Source of the DNA: Macrococcoides bohemicum
GTDB taxonomy: Bacteria; Bacillota; Bacilli; Staphylococcales; Staphylococcaceae
Strand: one strand, 5' to 3'
Assembly (NCBI RefSeq): GCF_042658685.1
Contig: NZ_JBHSQY010000005.1
DNA: 64,000 bases
This document shows, one piece after another, positions 1 to 7,692 of the stretch. The translations under genes and the position numbers were made by a program. A model generated the notes under the pieces. That model was not told where the DNA came from. It saw only the letters and a list, made by a program, of their open reading frames with translations, and ran no database searches. Numbering within the stretch: the stretch's first letter is position 1; each line of letters starts with the position of its first letter.

Positions 1-110
1 CTCTTTGATTGCTTATGGCAATCACTCTTGGGAGTGAACTAAGTTCACTCAAATTATTGGAATTAACGTTGACATATTGTCATTCAGTTTTCAATGTTCA
101 TTTTTTCGCG
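1..110 (-). other. rRNA operon leader (upstream of a 16S gene outside the window)
   Basis: Read on the minus strand, 69-100 carries the stretch beginning TTGAAAACTGAATGACAATA and continuing into GTCAACGTTAATTCC, which I recognise from staphylococcal pre-16S leaders. Two small hairpins follow: arms at 32-39/43-50 (GAGTGAAC/GTTCACTC) and 7-12/18-23 (GATTGC/GCAATC). The mature 16S sequence is not reached. Identification is by memory of the leader and by the rRNA-type promoters behind it. Confidence 0.75.
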
Positions 111-122
111 TTACAAGAATTA

Positions 123-151
123 ATGTTACTATAACTCTCAACTCTTTGCAA
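123..151 (-). promoter_or_regulatory. Downstream rRNA promoter (P2)
   Basis: On the minus strand a -35 TTGCAA (146-151) and a -10 TAACAT (123-128) are separated by exactly 17 bp. It is about 95 bp downstream of a second, stronger promoter, the usual tandem arrangement of rRNA operons. A 13-bp element AAGTGTAAAACTT (166-178, minus strand) lies just upstream and is repeated upstream of P1. Confidence 0.65.
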
Positions 152-221
152 CACTTATTTTTAAGAAGTTTTACACTTGAATGTTCATTTCGTTTCAAGC
201 AGTAATCTTTCTTGCTTTATT

Positions 222-250
222 ATATTACATCGATATGAACATAGTTTCAA
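222..250 (-). promoter_or_regulatory. Upstream rRNA promoter (P1)
   Basis: On the minus strand a -35 TTGAAA (245-250) and a -10 TAATAT (222-227) have a 17-bp spacer. The same 13-bp element that precedes P2 occurs at 255-267, a few bases upstream of the -35, where an UP element would sit. An undetermined base (n) is present at 273. The rest of 280-440 is AT-rich with no gene that I can see. Confidence 0.7.
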
Positions 251-444
251 GTGCAAGTTTTACACTTTTTCANTATTGCTTTCGTCAATACCTTTTATTA
301 ATTTTTTTATCTTTATTTAGTCTTTTAATATAGACTATAGTAATTCCTTTTAATGATACTATCTTATCTTAGTATTTATTCTATCTGTTTCTTACGTTCT
401 TTAATAAAGAATATACAGTTAAGAGAGATAATCATTTATTAATA

Positions 445-453
445 TGATATAAT
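445..453 (+). promoter_or_regulatory. Extended -10 promoter for the ygzB-like gene
   Basis: TG-A-TATAAT forms an extended -10 element ending 30 bp before the start codon of the downstream gene. No convincing -35 is present, which is normal for extended -10 promoters. Confidence 0.5.
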
Positions 454-483
454 GCTTTTCAGTATTATATAGGAGATGATGGT

Positions 484-906
484 TTGAAATTATTCAATAA
501 AAAACCGACAAGTAAGATTAACCGTATCCGTTCATGGGCACTCGGCTTAATCTTCCTGGCAATGATCGTAATGTATATCGGTTCTGCAATTTTTTACTTT
601 TACCATAGTCAACTAATCTTTTCTCTGTTCTTATTATTAGGAACGATTCTTTTCTTAATTAGTTTCGTTGTTTATTTCTGGATTGGAATGCTTTCAACGA
701 AGACCATTCAGGTGCGATGTCCAAACTGTGACCACTATACTAAAATGTTAGGTCGTGCTGATATTTGTGCAAACTGCAATCAGCCACTTACGTTAGATCC
801 TGCATTAGAAGGAAAAGAATTTAATGAAGATTATAACAACGCAAGAAAAAGTAAAGCATTAGAAGAAAAAGAGAAACAAGCAGCTAATAATGATAGTAAC
901 TTTTAG
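484..906 (+). CDS. ygzB: YgzB-like (UPF0295) membrane protein with zinc ribbon
   Basis: This is a 140-residue protein of unknown function. It has two membrane segments (about residues 17-40 and 45-69), then a four-cysteine zinc ribbon (CPNC near 79-82, CANC near 95-98) and a charged tail, so the ribbon is probably cytoplasmic. In bacilli this family sits next to perR, as it does here (convergent). The start is TTG at 484; AGGAG at 471-475 is 8 bp away, and the nearby ATG codons are out of frame. It shares a bidirectional terminator with perR. The family assignment rests on remembered sequence and context. Confidence 0.75.
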   Translation: MKLFNKKPTSKINRIRSWALGLIFLAMIVMYIGSAIFYFYHSQLIFSLFLLLGTILFLISFVVYFWIGMLSTKTIQVRCPNCDHYTKMLGRADICANCNQPLTLDPALEGKEFNEDYNNARKSKALEEKEKQAANNDSNF

Positions 907-926
907 TAAACTAAATATTTAAAAAA

Positions 927-949
927 GGAAATCGCTATTTGCGATTTCC
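927..949. terminator. Bidirectional terminator between ygzB-like gene and perR
   Basis: Nine-bp arms GGAAATCGC (927-935) and GCGATTTCC (941-949) enclose a 5-base loop, with an A-run on the left and a T-run on the right, so it can serve both converging genes. The perR stop codon lies at the foot of the loop. Confidence 0.85.
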
Positions 950-1396
950 TTTTTTGTTCATACATTCTGGACATACACCATAAATCTCCATACGATGATG
1001 AGTCACTGCAAAGCTAGTAATATGTTGAGCGATATTCTCTACTTCATCAAGTCTTGGATAGTGAAAATCAGTAATCTTGCCACATTCACTACATATAACG
1101 TGATAGTGGTTATCTGTTTCAAAATCAAAACGACTTGCTGCATCTCCATATGTGAGCTCTTTAACTAAACCACTGTCTTTAAAAACTTTTAAATTGTTAT
1201 AGACAGTTGCTACACTCATGTTCGAAAACTGTGGAGATAACGCTTTATATATTTCATCGGCAGTAGGATGACTATTAGATTCAATTAAAAATCTAAGTAC
1301 TGCCTGTCTTTGCGGTGTTATTCTCACGCCAGTTTTTCGTAAACTTTGAATCGCATCGTCAAGCATATGTTCCATATTCAATTCAGCTGACATCAT
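935..1396 (-). CDS. perR: Peroxide-responsive repressor PerR (Fur family)
   Basis: PerR is a metal-dependent repressor of peroxide-defence and iron-storage genes, inactivated when peroxide oxidises its iron-ligand histidines. All expected ligands are present: regulatory metal site H43, D91, H97, H99 and D110, spaced exactly as in Bacillus PerR (H37, D85, H91, H93, D104), and the structural zinc cysteines C102, C105, C142 and C145. The winged-helix domain covers roughly residues 15-85. Length (153 aa) is normal; either of the first two ATG codons may be used. A Per-box-like site in its own promoter suggests autoregulation. The neighbours bcp and, further off, ftnA are plausible regulon members. 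Confidence 0.95.
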   Translation of the reverse strand: MMSAELNMEHMLDDAIQSLRKTGVRITPQRQAVLRFLIESNSHPTADEIYKALSPQFSNMSVATVYNNLKVFKDSGLVKELTYGDAASRFDFETDNHYHVICSECGKITDFHYPRLDEVENIAQHITSFAVTHHRMEIYGVCPECMNKKGNRK

Positions 1397-1413
1397 AACA
1401 CCCCTTTCCTACT

Positions 1414-1456
1414 TTATATTAATTCTATTTTACATTCTTTTTTTCAAAAATGTCAA
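1414..1456 (-). promoter_or_regulatory. perR promoter with overlapping Per box
   Basis: On the minus strand a perfect -35 TTGACA (1451-1456) and a -10 TAAAAT (1427-1432) are 18 bp apart. ATAGAATTAATATAA at 1414-1428 matches the Per-box consensus TTATAATNATTATAA at 11 of 14 defined positions and overlaps the -10 and start region, as expected of an autoregulatory operator. Confidence 0.6.
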
Positions 1457-1523
1457 ATAGGCAATTTCGGGATGCAATTTTAGTCCTAAGTATCCTGTTT
1501 ATTTAATGCTGTTATCGATGAGC

Positions 1524-2474
1524 TTAATATCCCTTTGAAACATCGACTTTATTCACAAAATCCGCTTCGTTTTCTATGCCAACAGACAAATTCTTCTTAA
1601 AGATTTCTGTAGCTCGTCGGTTGTAATGAACACTGTTCCCAGTAATATGCGGTGTCATAATAACATTGTCTAATGCATAAAGGGAATTTGTCGGTTCAAG
1701 TGGTTCATTGTAATATACATCTAAACAAGCTTTTCTTATAACTTTATCCTGCAAGACTTTAATAAGTACTTCTTCTTTTGTAACTGTTCCTCTTCCGACA
1801 TTTATAAATAAAGCATCCTCACCCATCGCCTGAAAATCTTCTATCGTTAGTAAATCTATTGTCTTCTCTGTCTCAGGCAATACATTGATGATAATATCTG
1901 ACTGAGCAAATGCTTTTTCTCTGTCATTTATTGCATATACTTCATCAAATCCTGTGATACCTCTACCATCTGTATTAAGACCAATTACTTTCATGCCGAA
2001 AGCTTTTGCGATATGTGCTGCATATTGCGGGATTTCACCTGTTCCGATAAAGGTAATCGTCTGTTCAAATAACTCTTTTTGACGAATCTTTGTTGTATAT
2101 CCTTTTTCTTGCTGTAATTCATAGTAAGAAATAACATTTTTATAATCAGTCATAATATAGCTGAATATGTACTCAGAAATCTGGATTTTATGCACACCAC
2201 GCGCATTGGTCAATATAATTCCTTTGTCATTGATAAGTGATAATGGCAATTTATTAACACCTGCCGCATACCATGCAATCCATTTTAAGTTTTTTGCCTT
2301 ATTGATGATTGTTTCATTCAACTTAGAATCATAAGTAATGATGACTTCCATCGTTTGAATATCCTCATCTGTTAAACGATCAAATCCTTCACGCTGGATA
2401 AATTGGTGTTCTGGATATTGGTCTGCTAATTCGTCTATCAATTCTTTTAGATTAATCGTAGAAATCACTTTCAT
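1524..2474 (-). CDS. D-isomer-specific 2-hydroxyacid dehydrogenase family protein
   Basis: A 316-residue NAD(P)-dependent oxidoreductase; the natural substrate is unknown. The C-terminal two thirds hold the Rossmann fold and signature elements: a nucleotide loop GTGEIP near residue 142 (the usual third glycine is replaced), an INVLPETEKT strand, NVGRGT with the substrate-binding arginine, and TPHITGNS with the catalytic histidine. AAGGAGAG precedes the ATG. It starts 12 bp downstream of bcp on the same strand, so the two are probably cotranscribed. No terminator is obvious before perR. Confidence 0.85.
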   Translation of the reverse strand: MKVISTINLKELIDELADQYPEHQFIQREGFDRLTDEDIQTMEVIITYDSKLNETIINKAKNLKWIAWYAAGVNKLPLSLINDKGIILTNARGVHKIQISEYIFSYIMTDYKNVISYYELQQEKGYTTKIRQKELFEQTITFIGTGEIPQYAAHIAKAFGMKVIGLNTDGRGITGFDEVYAINDREKAFAQSDIIINVLPETEKTIDLLTIEDFQAMGEDALFINVGRGTVTKEEVLIKVLQDKVIRKACLDVYYNEPLEPTNSLYALDNVIMTPHITGNSVHYNRRATEIFKKNLSVGIENEADFVNKVDVSKGY

Positions 2475-2486
2475 ATCTTTCTCTCC

Positions 2487-2942
2487 TTATCGTAAAACCG
2501 ACTGAATATCTTCCATTTGTTGTTTCATCTTAACACCATCAAAATATGCAATAACTTTGTTATCTTCATCCAGAATAATCGTAGTTCTTACAATTCCCAT
2601 CGCTTCTTTGCCAAATGATTTTTTCAAACGATAAATACCAAGTGCTTCTGAATACTGATAGCTATCATCAACAAGTAAATCAAATTTCAAATTGTGCTTC
2701 TTAATAAAATTCGTGTGTTTCGTTTTACTATCACCGCTCACACCATATATTTTCGCACCCAGTTCATTTAAATCTTCCAGATGATCATTAAAATCACACG
2801 CCTGTGTTGTACATGTCGGTGTATTATCTCTCGGATAAAAATATAATACCGTCTTTTGTCCTAATAACGATTCATTCGTTACTACTTCTCCATTTTGATT
2901 TTCCAGTGCAAATGCAGGTAAATTATCTCCAATTTTCAACAT
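2487..2942 (-). CDS. bcp: Bcp-type thioredoxin-dependent thiol peroxidase
   Basis: A peroxiredoxin of the Bcp/PrxQ class that reduces hydrogen and organic peroxides with thioredoxin. The motif PTCTTQACDF gives the peroxidatic cysteine C44 and a second cysteine C49, the atypical 2-Cys arrangement; the preceding FYPRDNTPTC is typical. I start the protein at ATG 2942 (MLKIGD, 151 aa) because AGGAGG sits 7-8 bases upstream; a TTG six codons earlier would put this ribosome site inside the gene. It is divergent from gsaB and cotranscribed with the dehydrogenase. Confidence 0.93.
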   Translation of the reverse strand: MLKIGDNLPAFALENQNGEVVTNESLLGQKTVLYFYPRDNTPTCTTQACDFNDHLEDLNELGAKIYGVSGDSKTKHTNFIKKHNLKFDLLVDDSYQYSEALGIYRLKKSFGKEAMGIVRTTIILDEDNKVIAYFDGVKMKQQMEDIQSVLR

Positions 2943-3022
2943 TTTAATCCTCCTAATCAAATTTTTATTAACTCTATGATAGACTAGTAGACGAAAATAC
3001 TAAACAAAAAGAGGTTGATAAA

Positions 3023-4321
3023 ATGAATTTTACAAATTCTGAAAAAATACAAAAACGCGCAAATGAAGCGATCCTTGGTGGGGTTAACTCTCCATCGCGT
3101 TCATATAAAGCAGTTGGCGGCGGTGCTCCGGTAGTGATGGCTCGTGGTGAAGGTGCTTACTTCTATGATGTTGACGGTAATAGATATATTGATTATTTAG
3201 CCGCATATGGACCAATCATTACAGGACATGCGCATCCTCATATTACTGAAGCGATTAAGCGTGCAGCTGAAAATGGCGTGTTATATGGAACGCCGACTGA
3301 ACACGAAGTTGTGTTTGCTGAAATGCTAAAAGAAGCAATTCCTTCTTTAGAAAAGGTCCGTTTCGTAAACTCTGGTACTGAAGCAGTAATGACAACAATC
3401 CGAGTAGCGCGTGCATTCACGAAGCGTGATAAGATTATTAAATTCGCCGGCTGTTATCATGGACACTCTGATTTAGTACTAGTTGCTGCAGGTAGTGGCC
3501 CGTCACAACTCGGAACGCCCGATTCTGCAGGTGTACCAAAAAGTGTGGCACAAGAAGTGATTACTGTTCCATTTAATGATATTGAACAATTTAAAGAAGC
3601 ATTCCATCACTTTGGCGATCAGATTGCTGGCGTCCTTGTTGAACCGATTGTTGGTAACTTTGGAATCGTTGAACCTAAAGAAGGATTTTTACAAGCAGTA
3701 AATGATATCGCCCATGAACATGGTGCTTTAGTGATTTACGATGAAGTAATTACCGCGTTCCGCTTCATGTATGGTGGTGCTCAGGATCTTTTAGGTGTAA
3801 AACCCGACTTAACAGCATTTGGTAAAGTCATCGGCGGAGGATTACCAATCGGTGCGTATGGTGGCCGTCAGGACATTATGGAGCATGTGGCACCACTCGG
3901 ACCAACATATCAGGCAGGTACGATGGCAGGTAATCCATTAAGTATGCAGGCAGGTATCGCGTTACTTGAAGTCATTAAGCAAGATGGTGTCTACGAAGAA
4001 CTAGATCGTCTCGGTAAAATATTGGAGGACGGCATGTTAGCGCTTATCGATAAATATAATATTCGTGCCACAATCAACCGTTTAATGGGTGCAATGACCA
4101 TCTACTTTACCGATGAAAAAGTTGTCAACTATGAACAAGCAGAAAACACTGACGGTGAAGCGTTTGCCAAGTTCTTTAAATTGATGCTGAACCAAGGTAT
4201 TAACTTAGCACCATCGAAATATGAAGCATGGTTTATCACAACTGAACATACTGAACAAGATATTCAAAATACATTAAAAGCTGTAGAAAACGCTTTTATG
4301 TCAATGACGGTTGAAAAATAA
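3023..4321 (+). CDS. gsaB: Glutamate-1-semialdehyde 2,1-aminomutase (GsaB-type)
   Basis: A PLP-dependent aminomutase that converts glutamate-1-semialdehyde to 5-aminolevulinate, the first committed tetrapyrrole precursor. Motifs include GGVNSPSR, NSGTEAVMTTIRVARA, the aspartate strand VIYDEVITAFR and the PLP-lysine motif AFGKVIGGG, then QAGTMAGNPLSM. Length (432 aa) is normal. Staphylococci carry two such genes, hemL in the hem operon and gsaB beside bcp; this one has the gsaB context. AGAGGTTGAT precedes the ATG. It is followed 54 bp later by a UPF0421 membrane protein on the same strand. Confidence 0.93.
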   Translation: MNFTNSEKIQKRANEAILGGVNSPSRSYKAVGGGAPVVMARGEGAYFYDVDGNRYIDYLAAYGPIITGHAHPHITEAIKRAAENGVLYGTPTEHEVVFAEMLKEAIPSLEKVRFVNSGTEAVMTTIRVARAFTKRDKIIKFAGCYHGHSDLVLVAAGSGPSQLGTPDSAGVPKSVAQEVITVPFNDIEQFKEAFHHFGDQIAGVLVEPIVGNFGIVEPKEGFLQAVNDIAHEHGALVIYDEVITAFRFMYGGAQDLLGVKPDLTAFGKVIGGGLPIGAYGGRQDIMEHVAPLGPTYQAGTMAGNPLSMQAGIALLEVIKQDGVYEELDRLGKILEDGMLALIDKYNIRATINRLMGAMTIYFTDEKVVNYEQAENTDGEAFAKFFKLMLNQGINLAPSKYEAWFITTEHTEQDIQNTLKAVENAFMSMTVEK

Positions 4322-4375
4322 TTGAAATTCATGTATAAGTGTACTATCAACCAAATAATGAGGTAGAGCTATCAA

Positions 4376-5461
4376 ATGAAATTAGGCGCACGTATTTTTA
4401 AAACCGGCATCGCTATTATCATTTCTTTATTCATTGCACATGCAATTGATGCACCTGGTGCAATTGTAGCTGGAATTTCAGCACTTTTTGCTATGCAGCC
4501 CAACGTCTATCGATCATTTAAGACGATCATCGAACAGTTTCAAGGAAACATTATTGGTGCAATATTAGCAGTAATTATGGCGCATTTATTCGGATTCCAT
4601 ATTATCATTATCGGTATTACATCCATTATATTAATTTCCATATTACAAAAATTAAACTTATCTCATGTGACGGGTCTCGCTGTTGTAACACAGTTAATCA
4701 TAATGGATCATCAAGATGGTGTTTTCTTTTTATCAGCTATTTATCGATTCACTTTTGTGATGATCGGCGTGGTAAGTGCCTTTGTAGTGAATACACTGTT
4801 TTTTCCACCTAAGTTTGAAACGAAGATGTATTATAATTGTCTGAACATCAGTAGCGATATTTTTAAGTGGATACGACTTGAAATTAATGGATCTACAGAA
4901 TTTCATGCAGTAAAACGTGATATCGATGATATTCGAAGCAGAATTGAAAAAGTAGAGGAACAATATAATCTATATAAAGAAGAACGTGCTTACTCAAAAA
5001 AAGGAAGTATTCGTAACTTAAGAAAAAAAATTATCTTTAAAGAAATTATTTTAGCGACTAGACGTGCACATGATGTTTTACGTAAATTACACCGTTATGA
5101 AAATGATGTAATTAACTTACCAGAAGATTTAAAAGTTCAGATTAAATTTGAACTTGATGAATTAATGACGATACATGAAGAAATTTTAATGCGCGTAACT
5201 AAGAAAGTTCCCGCAACAAAAATTGATGAAAATTATATGATCAATGAAGCATTTAAAGAAAATATTCTTGATGCTTTCTTGAGAGAAATTGAACAACAAC
5301 AATTACCTGAATATAGTAAAGAACATGTTTTAATTGTAATCGGGACTATTTTCGATTATCGAGACCGTCTAGAACATCTCGATCGCATCACTCATAGTTT
5401 CTATAAATATCATAAAGAAGATAAAAAGATTACGATAGTAAACGAAAATATCGATTATTAA
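4376..5461 (+). CDS. UPF0421 / aromatic acid exporter family (ArAE) membrane protein
   Basis: A 361-residue protein. The N-terminal part (about 1-145) has four or more hydrophobic segments, with the signature beginning KLGARIFKTGIAI and then FAMQPNVYRSF. The C-terminal 200 residues are charged, helical and probably cytoplasmic. The family resembles half-size FUSC/ArAE exporters; substrates are unknown. The S. aureus orthologue also follows gsaB. A related protein lies at 32120-33115. A perfect hairpin directly after the stop ends the unit. Confidence 0.85.
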   Translation: MKLGARIFKTGIAIIISLFIAHAIDAPGAIVAGISALFAMQPNVYRSFKTIIEQFQGNIIGAILAVIMAHLFGFHIIIIGITSIILISILQKLNLSHVTGLAVVTQLIIMDHQDGVFFLSAIYRFTFVMIGVVSAFVVNTLFFPPKFETKMYYNCLNISSDIFKWIRLEINGSTEFHAVKRDIDDIRSRIEKVEEQYNLYKEERAYSKKGSIRNLRKKIIFKEIILATRRAHDVLRKLHRYENDVINLPEDLKVQIKFELDELMTIHEEILMRVTKKVPATKIDENYMINEAFKENILDAFLREIEQQQLPEYSKEHVLIVIGTIFDYRDRLEHLDRITHSFYKYHKEDKKITIVNENIDY

Positions 5462-5464
5462 AAA

Positions 5465-5482
5465 AGCAGTCATATGACTGCT
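5465..5482. terminator. Bidirectional terminator after UPF0421 gene
   Basis: A perfect 18-bp palindrome AGCAGTCATATGACTGCT is flanked by A- and T-runs. It separates the convergent UPF0421 and 3-methyladenine glycosylase genes. Confidence 0.8.
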
Positions 5483-5486
5483 TTTT

Positions 5487-6092
5487 TTATGCTTTCCAGC
5501 CATTTTTCTCTTCAGGTTTAACTCTGTCTTTTGAAACGTAAGGATTGCCCTTTACGGTAAATCGGTATAAATATTCTACTGCTTCTTCTTTATTATCGAT
5601 TCCGATACGTTTGCTTTCTATTATTTGCACTGGCATCCTACCTTCTGATAACTGAATAGGTCCTTCATTTAACCGTGTGCCATTATGTAAATCGCGCTTA
5701 ACGCCTAAACTTTGTGTTAGTTTCCCTGGACCATCAGTTAAATTTACTGCTCTGCCACGACGCTCAATCATCGTATCTATCCCTTCTTCAGGTTCAATCG
5801 CTCTTATCAATACTCCTTCTGGTATTGTAGCATCACGTGTAATAAAATTCATGCAGTGATGTCCATGCATCGTATAAACATATACACCACCGTATTCTCG
5901 ATACATCATTTCATTCTTCTTCGTACGACGTAACTGGTAAGCGTGTGCTGCTTTATCCTTTTCTCCTAAATAGGCTTCTACTTCAGTAATATATCCGCTT
6001 GTAAGCTTGCCGTCTATTTCCGTAGTAATTTTTTTACCGAGTAAATTTTTTGCAGCTAAAAGCGTATCATCCTTAAGAAATGTTAAATCCAT
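5487..6092 (-). CDS. DNA-3-methyladenine glycosylase (AAG/MPG family)
   Basis: A base-excision repair enzyme that removes alkylated purines. The AAG fold is recognisable from YITEVEAYLGEKDKAAHA (with the catalytic-type glutamate), the tyrosine-rich YVYTMHGHHCMNF loop that intercalates in the helix, GVLIRAIEPEEG and LTDGPGKLTQSLGV. The ATG at 6092 (MDLTFL, 201 aa) has AGGTGA 5-6 bases upstream; a GTG three codons earlier lacks a site. The insertion-sequence transposase lies just upstream in the same direction. Confidence 0.9.
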   Translation of the reverse strand: MDLTFLKDDTLLAAKNLLGKKITTEIDGKLTSGYITEVEAYLGEKDKAAHAYQLRRTKKNEMMYREYGGVYVYTMHGHHCMNFITRDATIPEGVLIRAIEPEEGIDTMIERRGRAVNLTDGPGKLTQSLGVKRDLHNGTRLNEGPIQLSEGRMPVQIIESKRIGIDNKEEAVEYLYRFTVKGNPYVSKDRVKPEEKNGWKA

Positions 6093-6180
6093 ATCCTTCA
6101 CCTCACTACTTCATTTACCCTTACAATATCTTGATATGCAAATTTAATTTAGACACAATTAAGAAACCATTTAAAAAAAT

Positions 6181-7643
6181 GGGTATTCGGATTTTATGGT
6201 GGAAAAGGGCTTATAAATCACCCTTCTCCAAATTCTTAATAAGTGTGGAAAAATCGACACCAAAGTTGTCTGTAATGTCGTGATCATTCACTTCATACCA
6301 ATTGAAAGTATCGTATAACATAGCTTTATTGAAAGCACTTGAATTAAATCGTGGCTTACGCTTTTTATGGAGCTTCTCATTGAAAAGGATTTTGGCTCGT
6401 AAGGCATCAAACGAGTAACCTCTACCCATTCGCTCTACCTGCCTAATAATGCTGTTAATTGACTCCGTATAAGCATTAGTGAGCCTTTTATCAAAGTAGT
6501 TGAATATTTCGACATGCCAGTTGTCTACGGCTCTCACGAGGTCTTTATATGCGTCTTTAGAGTTGCTGGACATACAACGGTGTCTCCATTGACTATAACG
6601 AAGATGACCTTCATCTGGATCAGGAGTATCCCATATCCAGTAAAACTCTTCTTTGAGTTCATAGGCTTCTTTTAAAGCAGGAAGATTACCTAACCAAGTA
6701 TCTAAGAGGAATGATTCACGTTCATTTAGATCGTGTTTACGCTTTAGAAGGATAAACCTTTCACGCATAAGGGTACGTCTTTCTTTTTGGCTCATATGGG
6801 CTTTCAAAGACTTTCTGACGTTATCTAAGGCTTGATTAGCCATTCTAACTACATGAAACTTATCTACGACAACTTTAGCGTGTGGAAGGATAGTGTTCAC
6901 TGCGTCTTTGTAGGGCTTCCACATATCCATTGTGACGTACTCAATGTAAGTCCTGTCACTGATTTCTGAAAGACGTTGGATGACTGTTTCCTTGTTACGG
7001 TTAGGCTTGATGTCATAAATAGTCCTGCGTTCAATATTAGTCAATACAAGCCGAGGTCTACGGATAATATGTATCTCGTCTATCCCAAGCCACTTAGGAG
7101 TTTCAAACTGGTATTCACGTTCTTTGAGTGCCACATAGTCCTTAAAAACGTTCCTAATGGTTTTCTCGTCAACACCAACGCTTTCTGCGACTTCTACAAA
7201 GGTCTTAGACATGGATTGCTCTTGAATGGACTTTAAAAGCCTTTTGGTCATACTACGCTTTTCATCTACAGATATTAGGCGTTCCCAGAAGGTAGATCCG
7301 CATTCACGACACTTGTATCGTCTACGGTTCAATTGTAAGCCCACTCGCTTTAAACGAATGGGCAAATCCATAATTAGTTGATTTCTTGAACTGTGTTTGT
7401 ACAACTTGTCAAAACCACATTCAGGACAACGTTCAGGTGGTCCGACTGCTTCAACTTTAAACATCATATCGGTTTCATTTTCTTGTGGCGGTTCTATTGT
7501 TTTAATGTCTGGTAGGGATAATAAGTCTGACATATTATTCATCCTTTATTACTCTGCGGTGTTAAGGTATCAATTATAGATTTGATGTCGAAATCATCAG
7601 TGTTAAATTATTTTTGTGACCACAAATGCACTTAGAAAATCCC
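6181..7643 (-). mobile_element. ISL3-family insertion sequence (ends approximate)
   Basis: The transposase gene is surrounded by about 1.46 kb bounded by GGG at 6181 and CCC at 7641-7643. The two ends read inward share only gapped similarity (GGG, then an AT-rich part, then TTTATGGTGG against CATTTGTGG). I could not find a matching 8-bp target duplication. The limits are therefore provisional. It lies between the 3-methyladenine glycosylase gene and the mercury module, in a chromosomal block that is otherwise conserved. Confidence 0.5.
6211..7533 (-). CDS. ISL3-family transposase
   Basis: A 440-residue DDE transposase that appears complete. The N-terminus has a zinc-finger region (CPEC near 35-38 and CREC near 75-78) and a helix-turn-helix (SVGVDEKTIRNVFKDY). 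The catalytic domain shows LGIDEIH with the first aspartate, MDMWKPY and VVDKFHVV with the second, and a late YTESINSIIRQ with the glutamate. I prefer ATG 7533 (MSDLL): AAAGGATG is 8 bases upstream, whereas the ATG three codons earlier abuts that site. No frameshift is visible, so the element may still be active. Confidence 0.9.
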   Translation of the reverse strand: MSDLLSLPDIKTIEPPQENETDMMFKVEAVGPPERCPECGFDKLYKHSSRNQLIMDLPIRLKRVGLQLNRRRYKCRECGSTFWERLISVDEKRSMTKRLLKSIQEQSMSKTFVEVAESVGVDEKTIRNVFKDYVALKEREYQFETPKWLGIDEIHIIRRPRLVLTNIERRTIYDIKPNRNKETVIQRLSEISDRTYIEYVTMDMWKPYKDAVNTILPHAKVVVDKFHVVRMANQALDNVRKSLKAHMSQKERRTLMRERFILLKRKHDLNERESFLLDTWLGNLPALKEAYELKEEFYWIWDTPDPDEGHLRYSQWRHRCMSSNSKDAYKDLVRAVDNWHVEIFNYFDKRLTNAYTESINSIIRQVERMGRGYSFDALRAKILFNEKLHKKRKPRFNSSAFNKAMLYDTFNWYEVNDHDITDNFGVDFSTLIKNLEKGDL

Positions 7644-7692
7644 TTAAAGCATTAGCTGGTTCACTTGAATAGGGAGTTGTAAAAAAGTTCCC

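Noticed and set aside
6173..7651. Exact IS termini with target duplication
   Set aside because: The candidate ends show only gapped similarity, and the flanking 8-mers differ, so I give approximate limits only.
7534..7692. Remains of merT/merP or another gene between the IS and merA
   Set aside because: No frame of useful length or recognisable motif is present; the segment is probably the IS end and flank.
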